From assembly GCA_017425245.1 (NCBI GenBank), contig JAFOOX010000037.1, forward strand, positions 1 through 64,000: DNA of 64,000 nt. Direction: 5' to 3'. The position numbers were made by a program, and so were the translations under genes. This stretch comes from Gammaproteobacteria bacterium (GTDB taxonomy: Bacteria > Pseudomonadota > Gammaproteobacteria > Enterobacterales > Neiellaceae). Under the pieces are notes generated by a model. The model saw only the letters and a list, made by a program, of their open reading frames with translations, did no database searches and was not told the DNA's origin. Shown piece after piece: positions 26,345 to 36,719 of this stretch (positions are counted from its first letter, which is position 1; each line of letters opens with the position of its first letter).

Positions 26345-27150
26345 GCCATCACCTCAGCCAATTCCTGCTGCAGGTGGCTGATTGCTGGCCAGCCGGTGAA
26401 TTCGCGCTGCTGATAACGGCGCACCGGCACCAAGCCAAAGGTTGTATTGGTTAACATCAATTCATCCGCCTCATCCAGTGCCGTAGCCGCGACGCAAAGC
26501 TGACGCACCGCTTGACCACGAGCAGCAAAAGTATCCAGTAGTAGCTGACGCATCACCCCGCTGACGCCGCAACGCTCAAGCGACGGGGTGTGCCAGATCC
26601 CATTAGCGCGCCACCACAGATTGGCAGCGGTCGCTTCCACCAGCATCCCGGCGTCATCAACGCAGATCCCTTCATCGGCACCGGCACTGACAGCAGCTTG
26701 GCGCAGCAACACCTGCTCCAGCCGATTCAGACTTTTCAGGCCCGCTAACAGCGGTTGGCTGCCAAGGGGCTGGGGCAACAGAACAGTAACAATACCCTGC
26801 TGCCGCCATTGCTGACGATGCGCAGGCAGCGGATGCCGTGAGAGCACGCGATTGGGGGCGCCGACGCCGGCAATGGCATAACCACGACCACCGTAGCCAC
26901 GGCTGATCACCACCTTGATAATGCAGTCATCACCCGCCGCCAGCTGTTCCACTTCAGCCCGGATCAGGGTCAGATCCGGCGCCGTGATCGCCAGCCGCTG
27001 GCAACCGCTGGTGAGACGCTCGACATGGCTGGACCACAGCAGGGGCACACCTGCACGGCACACCAAAGTGGTAAACAGACCGTCACCGTAGTTGAAACCA
27101 CGATCACTGATGCCGATCTGATCGAGCGGCTGGCCATTGACCAGAACCAT
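26341..27150 (-). CDS. pabC: Aminodeoxychorismate lyase PabC
   Basis: A 269-residue PLP enzyme that makes 4-aminobenzoate for folate. It shows GISDRGFNYGDGLFTTL near the N-terminus, the PLP lysine in CIIKVVISRGYGGRGYA, and LTNTTFGLVPVRRYQ. The ATG at 27150 follows GAGGGGG; the frame extends 7 codons upstream from a TTG. A terminator hairpin lies just upstream, between fabF and this gene. Confidence 0.93.
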   Translation of the reverse strand: MVLVNGQPLDQIGISDRGFNYGDGLFTTLVCRAGVPLLWSSHVERLTSGCQRLAITAPDLTLIRAEVEQLAAGDDCIIKVVISRGYGGRGYAIAGVGAPNRVLSRHPLPAHRQQWRQQGIVTVLLPQPLGSQPLLAGLKSLNRLEQVLLRQAAVSAGADEGICVDDAGMLVEATAANLWWRANGIWHTPSLERCGVSGVMRQLLLDTFAARGQAVRQLCVAATALDEADELMLTNTTFGLVPVRRYQQREFTGWPAISHLQQELAEVMA

Positions 27151-27168
27151 TAGCCCCCTCGTGAATGA

Positions 27169-27202
27169 CAAAAAGCCTGACCCTGGACGGTATCAGGCTT
27201 TG
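27169..27202 (-). terminator. Intrinsic terminator after fabF
   Basis: On the minus strand AAAGCCTGA and TCAGGCTTTTT pair as a 9-bp stem around a 12-nt loop, ending in a T-run at 27174-27170. It lies 22 bp after the fabF stop and just before pabC, so pabC and the genes after it may use a separate promoter or read-through. Confidence 0.8.
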
Positions 27203-27223
27203 GCAACTGCAAAGGCGCCAGGT

Positions 27224-28462
27224 TCACACCCGCTTGAGCAGAATCGAGCCGTTGGTCCCGCCGAAGCCGAAAGAGTTGGACAGGGCGTAGTCCATCTCGA
27301 CCTTGGCCGCGCCATGGGCCACGTAATCGAGATCGCAGCCGTCGTCGGGATTCTCAAGGTTGATGGTCGGCGGCACCACCTGATCACGGAGCGCCAGGGC
27401 GGTGATGATGGTCTCAACCGCACCAGCAGCCCCCAGCAGGTGGCCGGTCATCGACTTGGTGGAACCCACCTTGAGCTTGTAGGCGTGATCACCAAACACC
27501 CCTTTGACGGCGTTGGTCTCAGCTTTGTCACCAGCCGGCGTCGAGGTGCCATGGGCATTGATGTAACCGACGACCTCTGGGCTGACACCAGCATCAGCAA
27601 GGGCATTGACCATGGCCAACGCGGCGCCTTCGCCATCGGCAGGCGGCGAGGTCATGTGATATGCATCACCGCTCATGCCAAAGCCGACAATTTCAGCATA
27701 GATCTTGGCGCCACGAGCCTTGGCGTGCTCAAACTCTTCGACCACCAACACCCCAGCGCCATCTCCCAGGACAAAACCATCACGGTCTTTGTCCCACGGA
27801 CGGCTGGCACGCTGCGGCTCGTCATTGCGGGTAGACAAAGCTCGGGCGGCTGCAAAACCACCGAGGCCCAAGGGGGTACAGGCCGCTTCGGCGCCACCGG
27901 CCAGCATCGCATCAGCATCACCATAGGCGATCATGCGGGCTGCATGGCCGATGTTGTGAACACCCGAGGTGCAGGCGGTAACAATAGAGATGTTGGGGCC
28001 CTTGAGACCAAACATGATCGACAGATGGCCACTGATCATATTGATGATGGTCGAGGGGACAAAGAACGGTGAAATCTTGCGTGGACCACCACCCAGCAGG
28101 GCGTTATGGTTCTCTTCAATCAGGGCCAGACCACCGATCCCTGAACCAATGGCGGCACCAATACGATGGGCATTGGCATCGGTCACCTGCAGCCCGGAGT
28201 CCTGCATCGCCTGCATCCCGGCGGCGATACCGTACTGGATAAACAGGTCCATCTTCCGTGCTTCTTTTTTGGGCAGGTAAGCTTCAACGTCGAAGTCCTT
28301 CACCTGACCCGCAAAACGGGTCGAAAACGTAGTGACATCAAAACCCTCAACCGGCCCGATACCACTCTGACCGGCTAACAGAGCCTGCCAGCTACTCTCG
28401 ACGGTGTTGCCAACCGGGGTCAACATCCCCATGCCGGTAATCACGACACGACGCTTGGACAC
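27224..28462 (-). CDS. fabF: Beta-ketoacyl-ACP synthase II FabF
   Basis: A 412-residue condensing enzyme of fatty acid elongation, needed for temperature control of cis-vaccenate. It shows [14 protein letters not shown] at the start, the active-site Cys in [14 protein letters not shown], the catalytic histidines in [14 protein letters not shown] and [15 protein letters not shown], and [11 protein letters not shown] near the end. It is 71 bp downstream of acpP behind a terminator-like hairpin. Confidence 0.97.
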   Translation of the reverse strand: MSKRRVVITGMGMLTPVGNTVESSWQALLAGQSGIGPVEGFDVTTFSTRFAGQVKDFDVEAYLPKKEARKMDLFIQYGIAAGMQAMQDSGLQVTDANAHRIGAAIGSGIGGLALIEENHNALLGGGPRKISPFFVPSTIINMISGHLSIMFGLKGPNISIVTACTSGVHNIGHAARMIAYGDADAMLAGGAEAACTPLGLGGFAAARALSTRNDEPQRASRPWDKDRDGFVLGDGAGVLVVEEFEHAKARGAKIYAEIVGFGMSGDAYHMTSPPADGEGAALAMVNALADAGVSPEVVGYINAHGTSTPAGDKAETNAVKGVFGDHAYKLKVGSTKSMTGHLLGAAGAVETIITALALRDQVVPPTINLENPDDGCDLDYVAHGAAKVEMDYALSNSFGFGGTNGSILLKRV

Positions 28463-28489
28463 GCATTACCTCCAATGAATATCGCCGCT

Positions 28490-28517
28490 AAAAAAAAGGC
28501 GGCCGTGGCCGCCCTTT
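28490..28517 (-). terminator. Terminator-like hairpin between acpP and fabF
   Basis: On the minus strand GGCGGCC-AC-GGCCGCC forms a 7-bp GC-only stem followed by eight T residues (28497-28490). Located 16 bp after the acpP stop, it would end most acpP transcripts with partial read-through to fabF. This fits the need for far more ACP than enzyme. Confidence 0.8.
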
Positions 28518-28533
28518 CTGACTGGAGTCAGTC

Positions 28534-28840
<307 letters not shown>

Positions 28841-28901
28841 CACCATGATCGGCACGCCAAGCGCGGTCAAACCAGGCTTTGCGGCCGATCAAATTTATGA
28901 T

Positions 28902-29648
28902 TTAAACCATGTACATACCGCCGTTGACATGGAGGGTTTCGCCAGTCACGTAACCCGCCATGTCCGACGCCAGGAAGAGTACCGCAGCAGCGATCTCATC
29001 GACATGGCCGAGCCGGTTCATCGGCACCTGTGCGAGGATACTGTCTCGTTGTCCGTTGTCCAGTGCCCGCGTCATGTCAGTTTCAATAAAGCCGGGCGCG
29101 ATCGCGTTGACGGTGATACCACGGGAAGCGATTTCACGCGCCAGCGATTTGGTGAAACCGATAAGACCCGCCTTGGCCGCCGCATAATTGGCCTGGCCGG
29201 CGTTACCCATGGTGCCCACCACCGAACCGATGCTAATGATGCGGCCGGCGCGTTTTTTCATCATCGCCCGCATCACCGCTTTGGACAGCTTGAACAGCGA
29301 AGTGAGGTTGGTATCCAGCACCTCGTTCCACTCTTCGTCCTTCATCCGCATCAGCAGATTGTCGCGGGTGATTCCGGCGTTGTTTACCAGAATGTCGACA
29401 TCCCCCTTGGCCGCCTTAATCGCTTCGAACACCGCTTCGATGGAGGCATCATCGGTCACATTAAGGGTCAGCCCCTGCCCCTTGTCGCCCAGATAGGCAC
29501 TTATGGCAGCCGCGCCACTATCGCTGGTGGCCGTACCGAATACATAAGCGCCGGCGGCGACCAGAGTTTCAGCAATAGCTCGGCCAATACCACGGCTAGC
29601 ACCGGTTACCAAGGCCACTTTACCGTCAAGACTGATGGAGATGCTCAT
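28902..29648 (-). CDS. fabG: 3-oxoacyl-ACP reductase FabG
   Basis: A 248-residue NADPH-dependent short-chain dehydrogenase of fatty acid elongation. It shows the cofactor loop VTGASRGIGRAIAETL, the NNAG motif in ILVNNAGITRDNLLMRM, the catalytic Ser, Tyr and Lys in SIGSVVGTMGNAGQANYAAAK, and PGFIETDMT. The ATG at 29648 (MSISISLDGK) is preferred to an upstream start that would place 11 extra residues on the protein. Confidence 0.97.
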   Translation of the reverse strand: MSISISLDGKVALVTGASRGIGRAIAETLVAAGAYVFGTATSDSGAAAISAYLGDKGQGLTLNVTDDASIEAVFEAIKAAKGDVDILVNNAGITRDNLLMRMKDEEWNEVLDTNLTSLFKLSKAVMRAMMKKRAGRIISIGSVVGTMGNAGQANYAAAKAGLIGFTKSLAREIASRGITVNAIAPGFIETDMTRALDNGQRDSILAQVPMNRLGHVDEIAAAVLFLASDMAGYVTGETLHVNGGMYMV

Positions 29649-29664
29649 ATGCTGTTCCACAGGT

Positions 29665-30603
29665 TCAGTTAAGAATTTCACGGCTGGCGTTCAGCGATGC
29701 CAGATCATTTACGGCCAGACAATCAACCTCTTTGGCGATGCGCTTGACCAAGCCACTCAGCACTTTGCCCGGGCCCACTTCAACAAACTGGCGAACACCC
29801 TGAGTGGCCAGTTTTTCCACTGATTCAGTCCAGCGTACCGGTAAATAAAGTTGCCGCACCAGCGCATCGCGGATCTGATCTGGCTGGCTAGGGCTGGCGA
29901 CATCAACATTATTCAACACCGGCACCTGCGGCGACTGAATACTGATAGTCGTCAACAACGCCGCCAACTGCTCAGCCGCCGGCTTCATCAGCTCACAATG
30001 GGACGGTGCGCTGACCGGCAACGGCAAAGCGCGCTTGGCGCCGGCGGCCTTGCAGGCCTCGCTGGCGCGGGCAACCGCATCCGTATGACCGGCGATCACC
30101 ACCTGACCCGGACTGTTAAAGTTGACTGCGGCCACCACCTCATCACCGCGGGTCTGAGCGCAGATCTGGCGCACCTGATCATCTTCAAGCCCCAGGATCG
30201 CCGCCATCGCCCCTTCGCCAGCAGGCACCGCCTGCTGCATGAAACGGCCACGCTGTTCGACCAGGCGGATGGCATCGGCAAAAGCGATGGCGCCAGCGCA
30301 AACCAGCGCCGAGTATTCACCCAAGCTGTGACCGGCCATCACCGCAGGCTGAGCGCCACCCTGGGCGCGCCACAAGCGGTACAGAGCCACCGATGCAGCC
30401 AGCAGCGCCGGCTGGGTACGATGAGTCTGATTCAGCTCTGCGACCGGCCCACTGCTGGCCAACGCCCACAAATCGTAGCCGAGCACGGCAGAAGCCTCGG
30501 CAAAAGTATCGCGAACCACGGCATTATCAGCGCAGTCGGCCAGCATGCCGACGGCCTGAGAACCTTGGCCGGGAAAAACAAAAGCAAGATTGGCAACGGT
30601 CAT
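29665..30603 (-). CDS. fabD: Malonyl-CoA:ACP transacylase FabD
   Basis: A 312-residue enzyme that loads malonate onto ACP. It shows FVFPGQGSQAVGML at the start, the catalytic serine in AGHSLGEYSALV, and the histidine in PVSAPSHCELM. QFVEVGPGKVLSGLVKRI closes the protein. It lies between fabH (13 bp) and fabG (16 bp). Confidence 0.97.
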   Translation of the reverse strand: MTVANLAFVFPGQGSQAVGMLADCADNAVVRDTFAEASAVLGYDLWALASSGPVAELNQTHRTQPALLAASVALYRLWRAQGGAQPAVMAGHSLGEYSALVCAGAIAFADAIRLVEQRGRFMQQAVPAGEGAMAAILGLEDDQVRQICAQTRGDEVVAAVNFNSPGQVVIAGHTDAVARASEACKAAGAKRALPLPVSAPSHCELMKPAAEQLAALLTTISIQSPQVPVLNNVDVASPSQPDQIRDALVRQLYLPVRWTESVEKLATQGVRQFVEVGPGKVLSGLVKRIAKEVDCLAVNDLASLNASREILN

Positions 30604-30616
30604 CGCACAGTCTCCA

Positions 30617-31567
30617 TTAATAACGAATCAGGGCTGCGCCCCAGGCAAACCCACCACCGAAGGCCTCAAGCAGCAACAGGTGACCCCGCTGGATGCGACC
30701 ATCGCGCACCGCTTCGTCAAGCGCGATAGGCACCGATGCCGCCGAAGTGTTGCCGGTGCGATCCAGATTGACCACGACCCGCTCCATCGGCAGATCCAGT
30801 TTGCGCGCCGTAGCACTGATGATGCGCAGATTGGCCTGATGGGGCACCAGAAAATCGATCTGGTCCTGACTGACGCCGGTTTTCTCAAGCAGTTCCTCGA
30901 CCACCTCGGCCAGCTTGGTCACCGCCACCTTGAACACCTCGTTGCCCTTCATGGTCAACCAGCAAGGGGTGGCATCAGTGCGAGATGGCACCGGCAATTT
31001 GAGCAGCTCACCGTAACGGCCATCAGCACACAGATGAGTGCCGATGATCCCCTCGTCGCTGCTGGCGCCCAGCACCATCGCCCCGGCACCATCGCCGAAG
31101 ATGATGACAGTACCGCGATCGGCCGGGTCCACCAGACGCGACAAAACTTCGCTACCAACCAACAGGATCTTGCGGCAATGACCGCTGCGAATGAACTGGT
31201 CGGCAATCGACAGGATGTAGCTGAAGCCGGCACAGGCAGCGGAGACATCAAAGGCCGGAATGGCAGCAACGCCCAGTGCTGCCTGAATCTCGCAGGCGGC
31301 TGAGGGAAAATGGTTGGTGGCGCTGGCCGTGGCGCAGATGATCATGTCCAGCTCAGTGGCCGCGATGCCGGCGGCGTCCAGCGCCTGCTGGGCCGCTGCA
31401 GTCCCCATGGAGGCTACCGTCTCGTCGGCGCCGGCAATGCGTCGCTCGCGAATGCCAGTACGCTCGACAATCCATTCGTCGCTGGTATCGACCATCTTTT
31501 CCAGATCAGCGTTGGTTAATACACCGGCGGGCAGATAACTGCCGGTACCCAGAATTTTGCTCTGCAT
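30617..31567 (-). CDS. fabH: Beta-ketoacyl-ACP synthase III FabH
   Basis: A 316-residue enzyme that starts fatty acid synthesis from acetyl-CoA and malonyl-ACP. It shows [16 protein letters not shown] at the start, catalytic Cys in [14 protein letters not shown], the His and Asn in [11 protein letters not shown] and [14 protein letters not shown], and the C-terminal [13 protein letters not shown]. The ATG at 31567 lies 10 bp after plsX; the frame's extra 24 upstream residues overlap plsX and are unlikely. Confidence 0.97.
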   Translation of the reverse strand: MQSKILGTGSYLPAGVLTNADLEKMVDTSDEWIVERTGIRERRIAGADETVASMGTAAAQQALDAAGIAATELDMIICATASATNHFPSAACEIQAALGVAAIPAFDVSAACAGFSYILSIADQFIRSGHCRKILLVGSEVLSRLVDPADRGTVIIFGDGAGAMVLGASSDEGIIGTHLCADGRYGELLKLPVPSRTDATPCWLTMKGNEVFKVAVTKLAEVVEELLEKTGVSQDQIDFLVPHQANLRIISATARKLDLPMERVVVNLDRTGNTSAASVPIALDEAVRDGRIQRGHLLLLEAFGGGFAWGAALIRY

Positions 31568-31577
31568 CTGTTGCTCT

Positions 31578-32585
31578 TTAGAGAAGCGCGGCTTCGAGCT
31601 GGTCCTTGATGCGCGCCGGGACCTGACGCTGCACCTCAACGACCGCTTCGCCTATCGCATTGACGAACGCCGGAATATCCGCGTTACCGTGGCTCTTTAC
31701 CACAATGGCACGCAATCCTAGCAGACTAGCCCCATTGTACTGGTCGGGGTTCATGGTTTTCAGTAACTTGGCTACCCCCGGCAGCAACAGTGGCAACACC
31801 AGCTTGCCCAGCCAGCGTGGCTTGAGGCTGCCTTTGAGCTCCTCGACCAGGAACTGGGTAAGTCCTTCGCCGGTCTTGAGACAAACGTTGCCGACAAAGC
31901 CGTCACAGACGATAACGTCGGCACGGCCAGAAAAGAGATCATTGCCTTCGATAAAGCCGGTGTACTGCAGATCGCGGCATTCACCGAGCATACGCGCCGC
32001 CTGACGCACCTCCTCAGTGCCTTTGACCTCTTCAGCGCCGACGTTGAGCAATGCCACCCGTGGCCGCGCGATACCCTCAACCAGACGCGCCTTGACATGT
32101 CCCATAAGGGCGAACTGAAACAGGGTTTCGGCGCTGCAGTCGACGTTGGCACCCAGATCGAGCATATGCACCCGGCCACCACAATGAGTCGGCAGGGCCG
32201 CCACCAAGGCGGGGCGTTCAATACCCGGCAGGGTCTTGAGCTGCAGCTTGGCCATGGACATCAAGGCCCCGGTATTGCCGGCGCTGACGCAACCATCAGC
32301 GCGCCCGGCGGCAACCGCCTCCAGCGCCAGCCACATCGATGACTGACGGCGGCTGCGCAACACCTGGGCTGGCTTGTCAGCCATGGTCACCTCTTCCGGT
32401 GCATGGCAGATGTCGAGGCGATCGTGAGATTGACGGCCTAGCTGCTGACGCAGACGGACCGCATCACCAAACAGCTGGATATGGAGATTGGGGAAGCGGG
32501 AAAGTGCGGCGAGCGCTGCGGGCACAGTAACAGGGGGGCCAAAATCGCCCCCCATCGCATCTAACGCTAGGGTTAGACGTGGCAA
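31578..32585 (-). CDS. plsX: Phosphate acyltransferase PlsX
   Basis: A 335-residue enzyme that turns acyl-ACP into acyl-phosphate for phospholipid synthesis. It starts [20 protein letters not shown] and contains [46 protein letters not shown] and VVCDGFVGN-type segments follow. It lies 12 bp downstream of rpmF, the conserved arrangement. Confidence 0.96.
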   Translation of the reverse strand: MPRLTLALDAMGGDFGPPVTVPAALAALSRFPNLHIQLFGDAVRLRQQLGRQSHDRLDICHAPEEVTMADKPAQVLRSRRQSSMWLALEAVAAGRADGCVSAGNTGALMSMAKLQLKTLPGIERPALVAALPTHCGGRVHMLDLGANVDCSAETLFQFALMGHVKARLVEGIARPRVALLNVGAEEVKGTEEVRQAARMLGECRDLQYTGFIEGNDLFSGRADVIVCDGFVGNVCLKTGEGLTQFLVEELKGSLKPRWLGKLVLPLLLPGVAKLLKTMNPDQYNGASLLGLRAIVVKSHGNADIPAFVNAIGEAVVEVQRQVPARIKDQLEAALL

Positions 32586-32597
32586 GTGGCTTTCCGA

Positions 32598-32768
32598 TTA
32601 CTTGGAAATCACTTTTTTGCCGCGGTAATAACCATCAGCGGTGACGTGATGACGCAGGTGGGTTTCGCCACTGGTCTGGTCAACGGACAACGCTGCGGTA
32701 GTCAGCGCATCGTGTGAACGACGCATGCCGCGCTTGGAACGAGTTTTGCGGTTCTGTTGAACAGCCAT
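32598..32768 (-). CDS. rpmF: 50S ribosomal protein L32
   Basis: A 56-residue protein starting [20 protein letters not shown] and ending [11 protein letters not shown], a clear L32. The zinc-ligand cysteines found in some L32 forms are absent, as in E. coli. It lies 12 bp after yceD and 12 bp before plsX, linking ribosome and lipid synthesis on one transcript. Confidence 0.98.
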   Translation of the reverse strand: MAVQQNRKTRSKRGMRRSHDALTTAALSVDQTSGETHLRHHVTADGYYRGKKVISK

Positions 32769-32780
32769 TTTGCCCTACTC

Positions 32781-33302
32781 CTATCGATCTTTTTTCAGTT
32801 GGCTCAGAGCCTCGAAGGGGTTACGCCGGGTGGCCTCCTCCGGGATCTCGCCGAATGTCATCGCCTTGGGATCCAGCGTGCAATCTGCCACGTCATGACG
32901 TGGAACGAGCGGCAGCGCGAGCAGCAACTCATCTTCCAGAAGCTGATGCAGATCCAGTTCCCCGTTATCATCCAGTTCAACCGGATCATAACTTTCGGGG
33001 ATAACCGTCTCGTCATCACCAGCAGCAACTGCGCAGTAGCTGAAAGGGATGTCGAGCGCCTGCTCGAGCGGTGAGCCGCACCGTTGACACTCGTGCTGCA
33101 CGCGGACGCTGATACGTCCCTTAATGACGGGCAACTTCTGGGCGTCAATCAGGCAGTCAAACTCCACCTGTGCGGGGCCTAACAGCGGCGCCACGTCACG
33201 GAGACGCGGCAGCTGTTCGGGAGCCACGATGCCGATATAAGACAGGCGCTTTTGCGCCGCTCGTACCGGATCGATTGCGTGGGGAAGCTTCACCTCTTGC
33301 AT
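32781..33302 (-). CDS. yceD: YceD-family protein (DUF177, 23S rRNA accumulation protein)
   Basis: A 173-residue protein starting MQEVKLPHAIDPVRAAQKRL, very like E. coli YceD. It keeps the HECQRCGSPLEQ cysteine pair, the acidic DELLLALPLVPRH segment and the ending NPFEALSQLKK. The family is needed for normal 23S rRNA levels. The ATG at 33302 matches the family start; the open frame extends 25 residues upstream. It is the first gene of the lipid cluster, divergent from maf. Confidence 0.95.
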   Translation of the reverse strand: MQEVKLPHAIDPVRAAQKRLSYIGIVAPEQLPRLRDVAPLLGPAQVEFDCLIDAQKLPVIKGRISVRVQHECQRCGSPLEQALDIPFSYCAVAAGDDETVIPESYDPVELDDNGELDLHQLLEDELLLALPLVPRHDVADCTLDPKAMTFGEIPEEATRRNPFEALSQLKKDR

Positions 33303-33418
33303 AGGGCGCGAATCATAATCACCCGGGGCCATCGAGTCAAAGAGAAAAAGGCCGTTTATGCAGCAGCGGGCCAGCACTGGTGCTTATAATCGGCCGGTTA
33401 CCCGTAATGGAGTCGCTC

Positions 33419-34033
33419 ATGCATCGACCGCTGATTCTCGCTTCAACCTCTCCCTATCGTCGCACCCTGCTGGAAAAGCTGGGGCTGCCGTTCTCCTGCA
33501 TCGCACCTAGGGTGGATGAGCAACCACTGGCGGGAGAAAGCGCCAACGCCCTAGTGGAGCGGCTGGCACTGGCCAAGGCCGCAGCGGTGGCGACGCAGTA
33601 CCCCGACGCGCTGGTGATTGGCTCTGATCAGGTGGCGGTGATCGACGGTGTGATTCTGGGCAAGCCGCACAGCCACGACCGGGCGTTTGCCCAGTTGCAG
33701 GCAGCCAGCGGCAAGACAGTGACCTTTCTCACCGGGCTGGCCCTCATTCACAAAGCTGGCGAAGCGGCGCTGTCACTGGTTGAGCCTTTCGAGGTCAAGT
33801 TCCGTTCGCTTGATGAGCAGACCATCGAACACTACCTGCGGCTGGAGCAGCCCTATGAATGTGCGGGCAGTTTCAAGAGTGAAGGGCTGGGCATTGTGCT
33901 GTTCGAGGCCCTGAACGGCCGCGATCCCAACGCCCTGATCGGATTGCCACTGATTGCCCTGAACGATCTGCTGGCCCGGCTCGGTTACGACATTTTGGCG
34001 GCCGCCCGCTCTGCTCAGTCGACGCGGACGTAA
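33419..34033 (+). CDS. maf: Maf-family nucleotide pyrophosphatase (YceF type)
   Basis: A 204-residue Maf protein. It shows LILASTSPYRRTLLEKLG, PRVDEQPL, VIGSDQVAVIDG and GRDPNALIGLPLIALNDLL. YceF-type Maf proteins hydrolyse modified nucleoside triphosphates such as 7-methyl-GTP. The ATG at 33419 has GGAG 6 nt upstream; a TATAAT at 33385-33390 may be its -10 box. The 3' end overlaps the converging DUF962 gene by 19 bp. Confidence 0.93.
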   Translation: MHRPLILASTSPYRRTLLEKLGLPFSCIAPRVDEQPLAGESANALVERLALAKAAAVATQYPDALVIGSDQVAVIDGVILGKPHSHDRAFAQLQAASGKTVTFLTGLALIHKAGEAALSLVEPFEVKFRSLDEQTIEHYLRLEQPYECAGSFKSEGLGIVLFEALNGRDPNALIGLPLIALNDLLARLGYDILAAARSAQSTRT

Positions 34034-34464
34034 CGGCGCAGGCACCATAACGGCCCGATCAGCAAAAACTGCAGATCGGTAAAGAACGCCGGACGCTTGC
34101 CTTCAATGTGGTGGCCAACAAACTGTGCCACCCAGGCCAACGCAAAAAGCAGAGCGCACAAGCTGAGCAACAATGCTTGGTTGTGAAACGCGGCAATCAC
34201 CCCGGCCAGCACGGCGATCGGCAGGATGACGATGGTCATCCAGCCGCCGGCATGGACGCTGAGGCGAAAATAGAAGGGCAAGGTGACCAGCCAGGCCAGA
34301 ACGCCCCAGTTGGCCCACAGCGGCAATGGCGACGGTAACGCCGCCAGAAAGGCAGTCAGAGTGGTCACGATCACCGGCACAGCAATGCGGTGAATCAGGA
34401 TATTGGCCGGATGGCGATGACTGTCGTCATACAGCGCCAGCCACTGTTCGAGATTGCGGCTCAT
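34015..34464 (-). CDS. DUF962 / Mpo1-like integral membrane protein
   Basis: A 149-residue protein with four predicted membrane helices and the family's opening MSRNLEQWLALYDDSHRHPANILIHRI. WVAQFVGHHIEGKRPAFFTD comes near the end. The His-rich motifs match Mpo1-like proteins, in which fungal members act as Fe(II)-dependent dioxygenases in alpha-oxidation of hydroxy fatty acids. Whether the bacterial member does this is unknown. It begins 5 bp after the hinT stop and converges on maf. Confidence 0.88.
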   Translation of the reverse strand: MSRNLEQWLALYDDSHRHPANILIHRIAVPVIVTTLTAFLAALPSPLPLWANWGVLAWLVTLPFYFRLSVHAGGWMTIVILPIAVLAGVIAAFHNQALLLSLCALLFALAWVAQFVGHHIEGKRPAFFTDLQFLLIGPLWCLRRYVRVD

Positions 34465-34468
34465 CAGC

Positions 34469-34822
34469 TCACCCCCGTGCCACCATGGCGCCCAGCGGCC
34501 GGCCGCCGAGCAGATGCATGTGCAGATGATAGACCTCCTGCCCACCATGCTCGCGACAATTGACGATCAGCCGGTAGCCATCGCTGGCGATACCCTGCTC
34601 GCGAGCCAGCCGCGCAGCAACGGTAAACAGGCGTCCAAGGGCCAACTCATCGGCCTCGGTCACATCGTCCACCGTTGCCACAAGCCGGTTGGGTACGATC
34701 AGGATATGGGTGGGCGCACGCGGATGGATATCACGGAAGGCAGTCACCAGCTCATCCTGATAGAGGATGTCGGCCGGAATTTCACGACGGATGATTTTGC
34801 TGAAGATGGTCTCTTGGGCCAT
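34469..34822 (-). CDS. hinT: HIT-family purine nucleoside phosphoramidase HinT
   Basis: A 117-residue HIT protein with [17 protein letters not shown] at the start and the catalytic histidine triad in [14 protein letters not shown]. It hydrolyses adenosine 5'-phosphoramidate and aminoacyl-adenylates. Divergent from the M61 peptidase gene and followed by the DUF962 gene. Confidence 0.96.
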   Translation of the reverse strand: MAQETIFSKIIRREIPADILYQDELVTAFRDIHPRAPTHILIVPNRLVATVDDVTEADELALGRLFTVAARLAREQGIASDGYRLIVNCREHGGQEVYHLHMHLLGGRPLGAMVARG

Positions 34823-34925
34823 GATCCCCCCCTGGTCCCGGTCATGTCGCCGGGTTGCTTATTGTCTGGCCCTTACGGTAGTCAAGATCGCTGCTGCTGA
34901 AAAGCAGCCATTCCGGAGTTTGCCG

Positions 34926-36689
34926 ATGTCGCTTCATTATCATGTCCATTGTCACGATCCTCACGCTCACCTGTTTGCGGTCGAACTGCAGTTGTCAGTA
35001 GCGACCGGCACCACGGAACTGTGGTTACCCAACTGGCTGCCGGGCAGTTATCTGATCCGCGATTTCGCCCGTCATCTGCAACAGCTGGAGTCAAACTGCG
35101 ACGGCCAGACCTGCACCGTCCACAAAGTCAGCAAAAACCGTTGGCAGGTGACGCATGGTACGGGCCTGTTGCGGGTTCGCTATCAGGTCTACGGCTTCGA
35201 TGAATCGGTGCGCGGTGCCTACCTCGATCAGTACCGGTTGTTCTTCAATGGCAGCAGCCTGCTCCTGGCCGTTAACGGACAAGAGCAGCGGGCGGTGACG
35301 CTCAGCCTGGGGCCCCTGCCCCACGGCGACTGGCAGCTGGCCACCACGCTGCCAGCCGATGACGAACATCCGGGCCAGTTTCGGGCCGCCAACTACCTGA
35401 CCCTGATTGATCACCCGGTGGCCGCAGCGCCGATGCAGTGGGGCCAGTTTGAAGTCGATGGCATCAACCATCGCATCGCTCTGGTTGGTGCTCCGAGCTT
35501 CGACATCGACCGTCTTTGTCGCGATCTGTCGATGGCCTGCCGCACTGTCCAGCAGCTATTTGGCGGCCCCTTGCCCTTCGACCAGTATCTATTTCTGGTC
35601 CAGGTCGAAGGCGATGGTTATGGTGGTCTCGAACACGCGGACAGCACCGCCCTTCTCTGCAGTCGCCGCGATCTGCCGCAGGCGGAAACCTTGGCCGATG
35701 ACGGCCATTACAGCGGCTTTCTGGCCTTGTGTACCCATGAGTATTTTCACGCTTGGAACGTCAAGCGGTTAGCTCCTGGGACCTTTCTCCAGCCCGATCT
35801 GGAGCATGAGGTCCACACAACGCAGCTGTGGTGGTACGAAGGGATCACCAGCTACTACGATGAACTGCTATTACTGCGTACCGGTTTAATCAGCCAAGAG
35901 CGCTACTTGCAGATGCTGAGTGAGACCTTGACCCGCGTCTTCCGCCACCCGGGCCGCCACTGCCAGCCGTTGCTGGAATCGAGCTTTGATGCTTGGACCA
36001 AGCTCTACAAGGCCGACGAAAACGCCACCAACAGCCAGATTAGTTATTACACCAAGGGGGCGATGGTCGGTCTGGCCCTGGACCTGAGGCTGCGCAGCCT
36101 AAATACGGGGCTCAGTCTGGATCAGCTGTTACGAACCCTGTGGCAACGCCATGGGCTGACGTTAACCGGCACCGATGAGGACACCGTGATCGCGCTAGTA
36201 GCCGAACTCGCCGGATCTGTCGTGGCCACTGAACTCAATCAGTGGCTGACCGCCAGCGACGATCCACCGCTGGCCGAGCTGCTGGCCAACGCCGGGGTGG
36301 ACCTGCAACTGCGACCGGCGCTCGGCCCGGACGACAAAGGCGGCTGGAGCCACCAGCTGGCCCCCCGTTTCAGTTTGGGTGCCGCCTACAAAAGCAACGC
36401 TAGTGGACTGGAACTGACCAGCGTGACAATAGGCGGCGCTGCCCATGGCGCCGGCCTGACGGCCCGCGACCTGCTCATCGCCTTCGATGGTATCAAGGCC
36501 ACCACCACGCGCTGGCAGGAACTACAACATTCGCCTGAAGGTACGAATGTCGAAGTCCATTTCTTCCGCCGGGATCACCTTCGCCAATGTCAGCTTACGT
36601 TACAATCGCCAAGCCCTGATAGCTGTGGGCTTAGGCTCACAGATCAGCGCCCTGCGTTTGACTGGTTGAACGCGCCCCTCTCTACTTAA
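34926..36689 (+). CDS. M61-family glycyl aminopeptidase with a C-terminal PDZ domain
   Basis: A 587-residue metalloprotease. An N-terminal beta domain (LHYHVHCHDPHAHLF, then ELWLPNWLPGSYLIRDFARH) is typical of M61. The zinc site HEYFHAWNVKRLAPG (HExxH near residue 271) and WWYEGITSYYDELLLLR give the catalytic core. A PDZ domain (about 490-560, AGLTARDLLIAFDGI) ends the protein. There is no signal peptide, so it is probably cytoplasmic. The ATG at 34926 has GGAG 9 nt upstream. The open frame starts earlier but overlaps hinT. Confidence 0.93.
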   Translation: MSLHYHVHCHDPHAHLFAVELQLSVATGTTELWLPNWLPGSYLIRDFARHLQQLESNCDGQTCTVHKVSKNRWQVTHGTGLLRVRYQVYGFDESVRGAYLDQYRLFFNGSSLLLAVNGQEQRAVTLSLGPLPHGDWQLATTLPADDEHPGQFRAANYLTLIDHPVAAAPMQWGQFEVDGINHRIALVGAPSFDIDRLCRDLSMACRTVQQLFGGPLPFDQYLFLVQVEGDGYGGLEHADSTALLCSRRDLPQAETLADDGHYSGFLALCTHEYFHAWNVKRLAPGTFLQPDLEHEVHTTQLWWYEGITSYYDELLLLRTGLISQERYLQMLSETLTRVFRHPGRHCQPLLESSFDAWTKLYKADENATNSQISYYTKGAMVGLALDLRLRSLNTGLSLDQLLRTLWQRHGLTLTGTDEDTVIALVAELAGSVVATELNQWLTASDDPPLAELLANAGVDLQLRPALGPDDKGGWSHQLAPRFSLGAAYKSNASGLELTSVTIGGAAHGAGLTARDLLIAFDGIKATTTRWQELQHSPEGTNVEVHFFRRDHLRQCQLTLQSPSPDSCGLRLTDQRPAFDWLNAPLST

Positions 36690-36719
36690 TCCGTCACCCC
36701 GAGAGGCTTGAAGACAAGC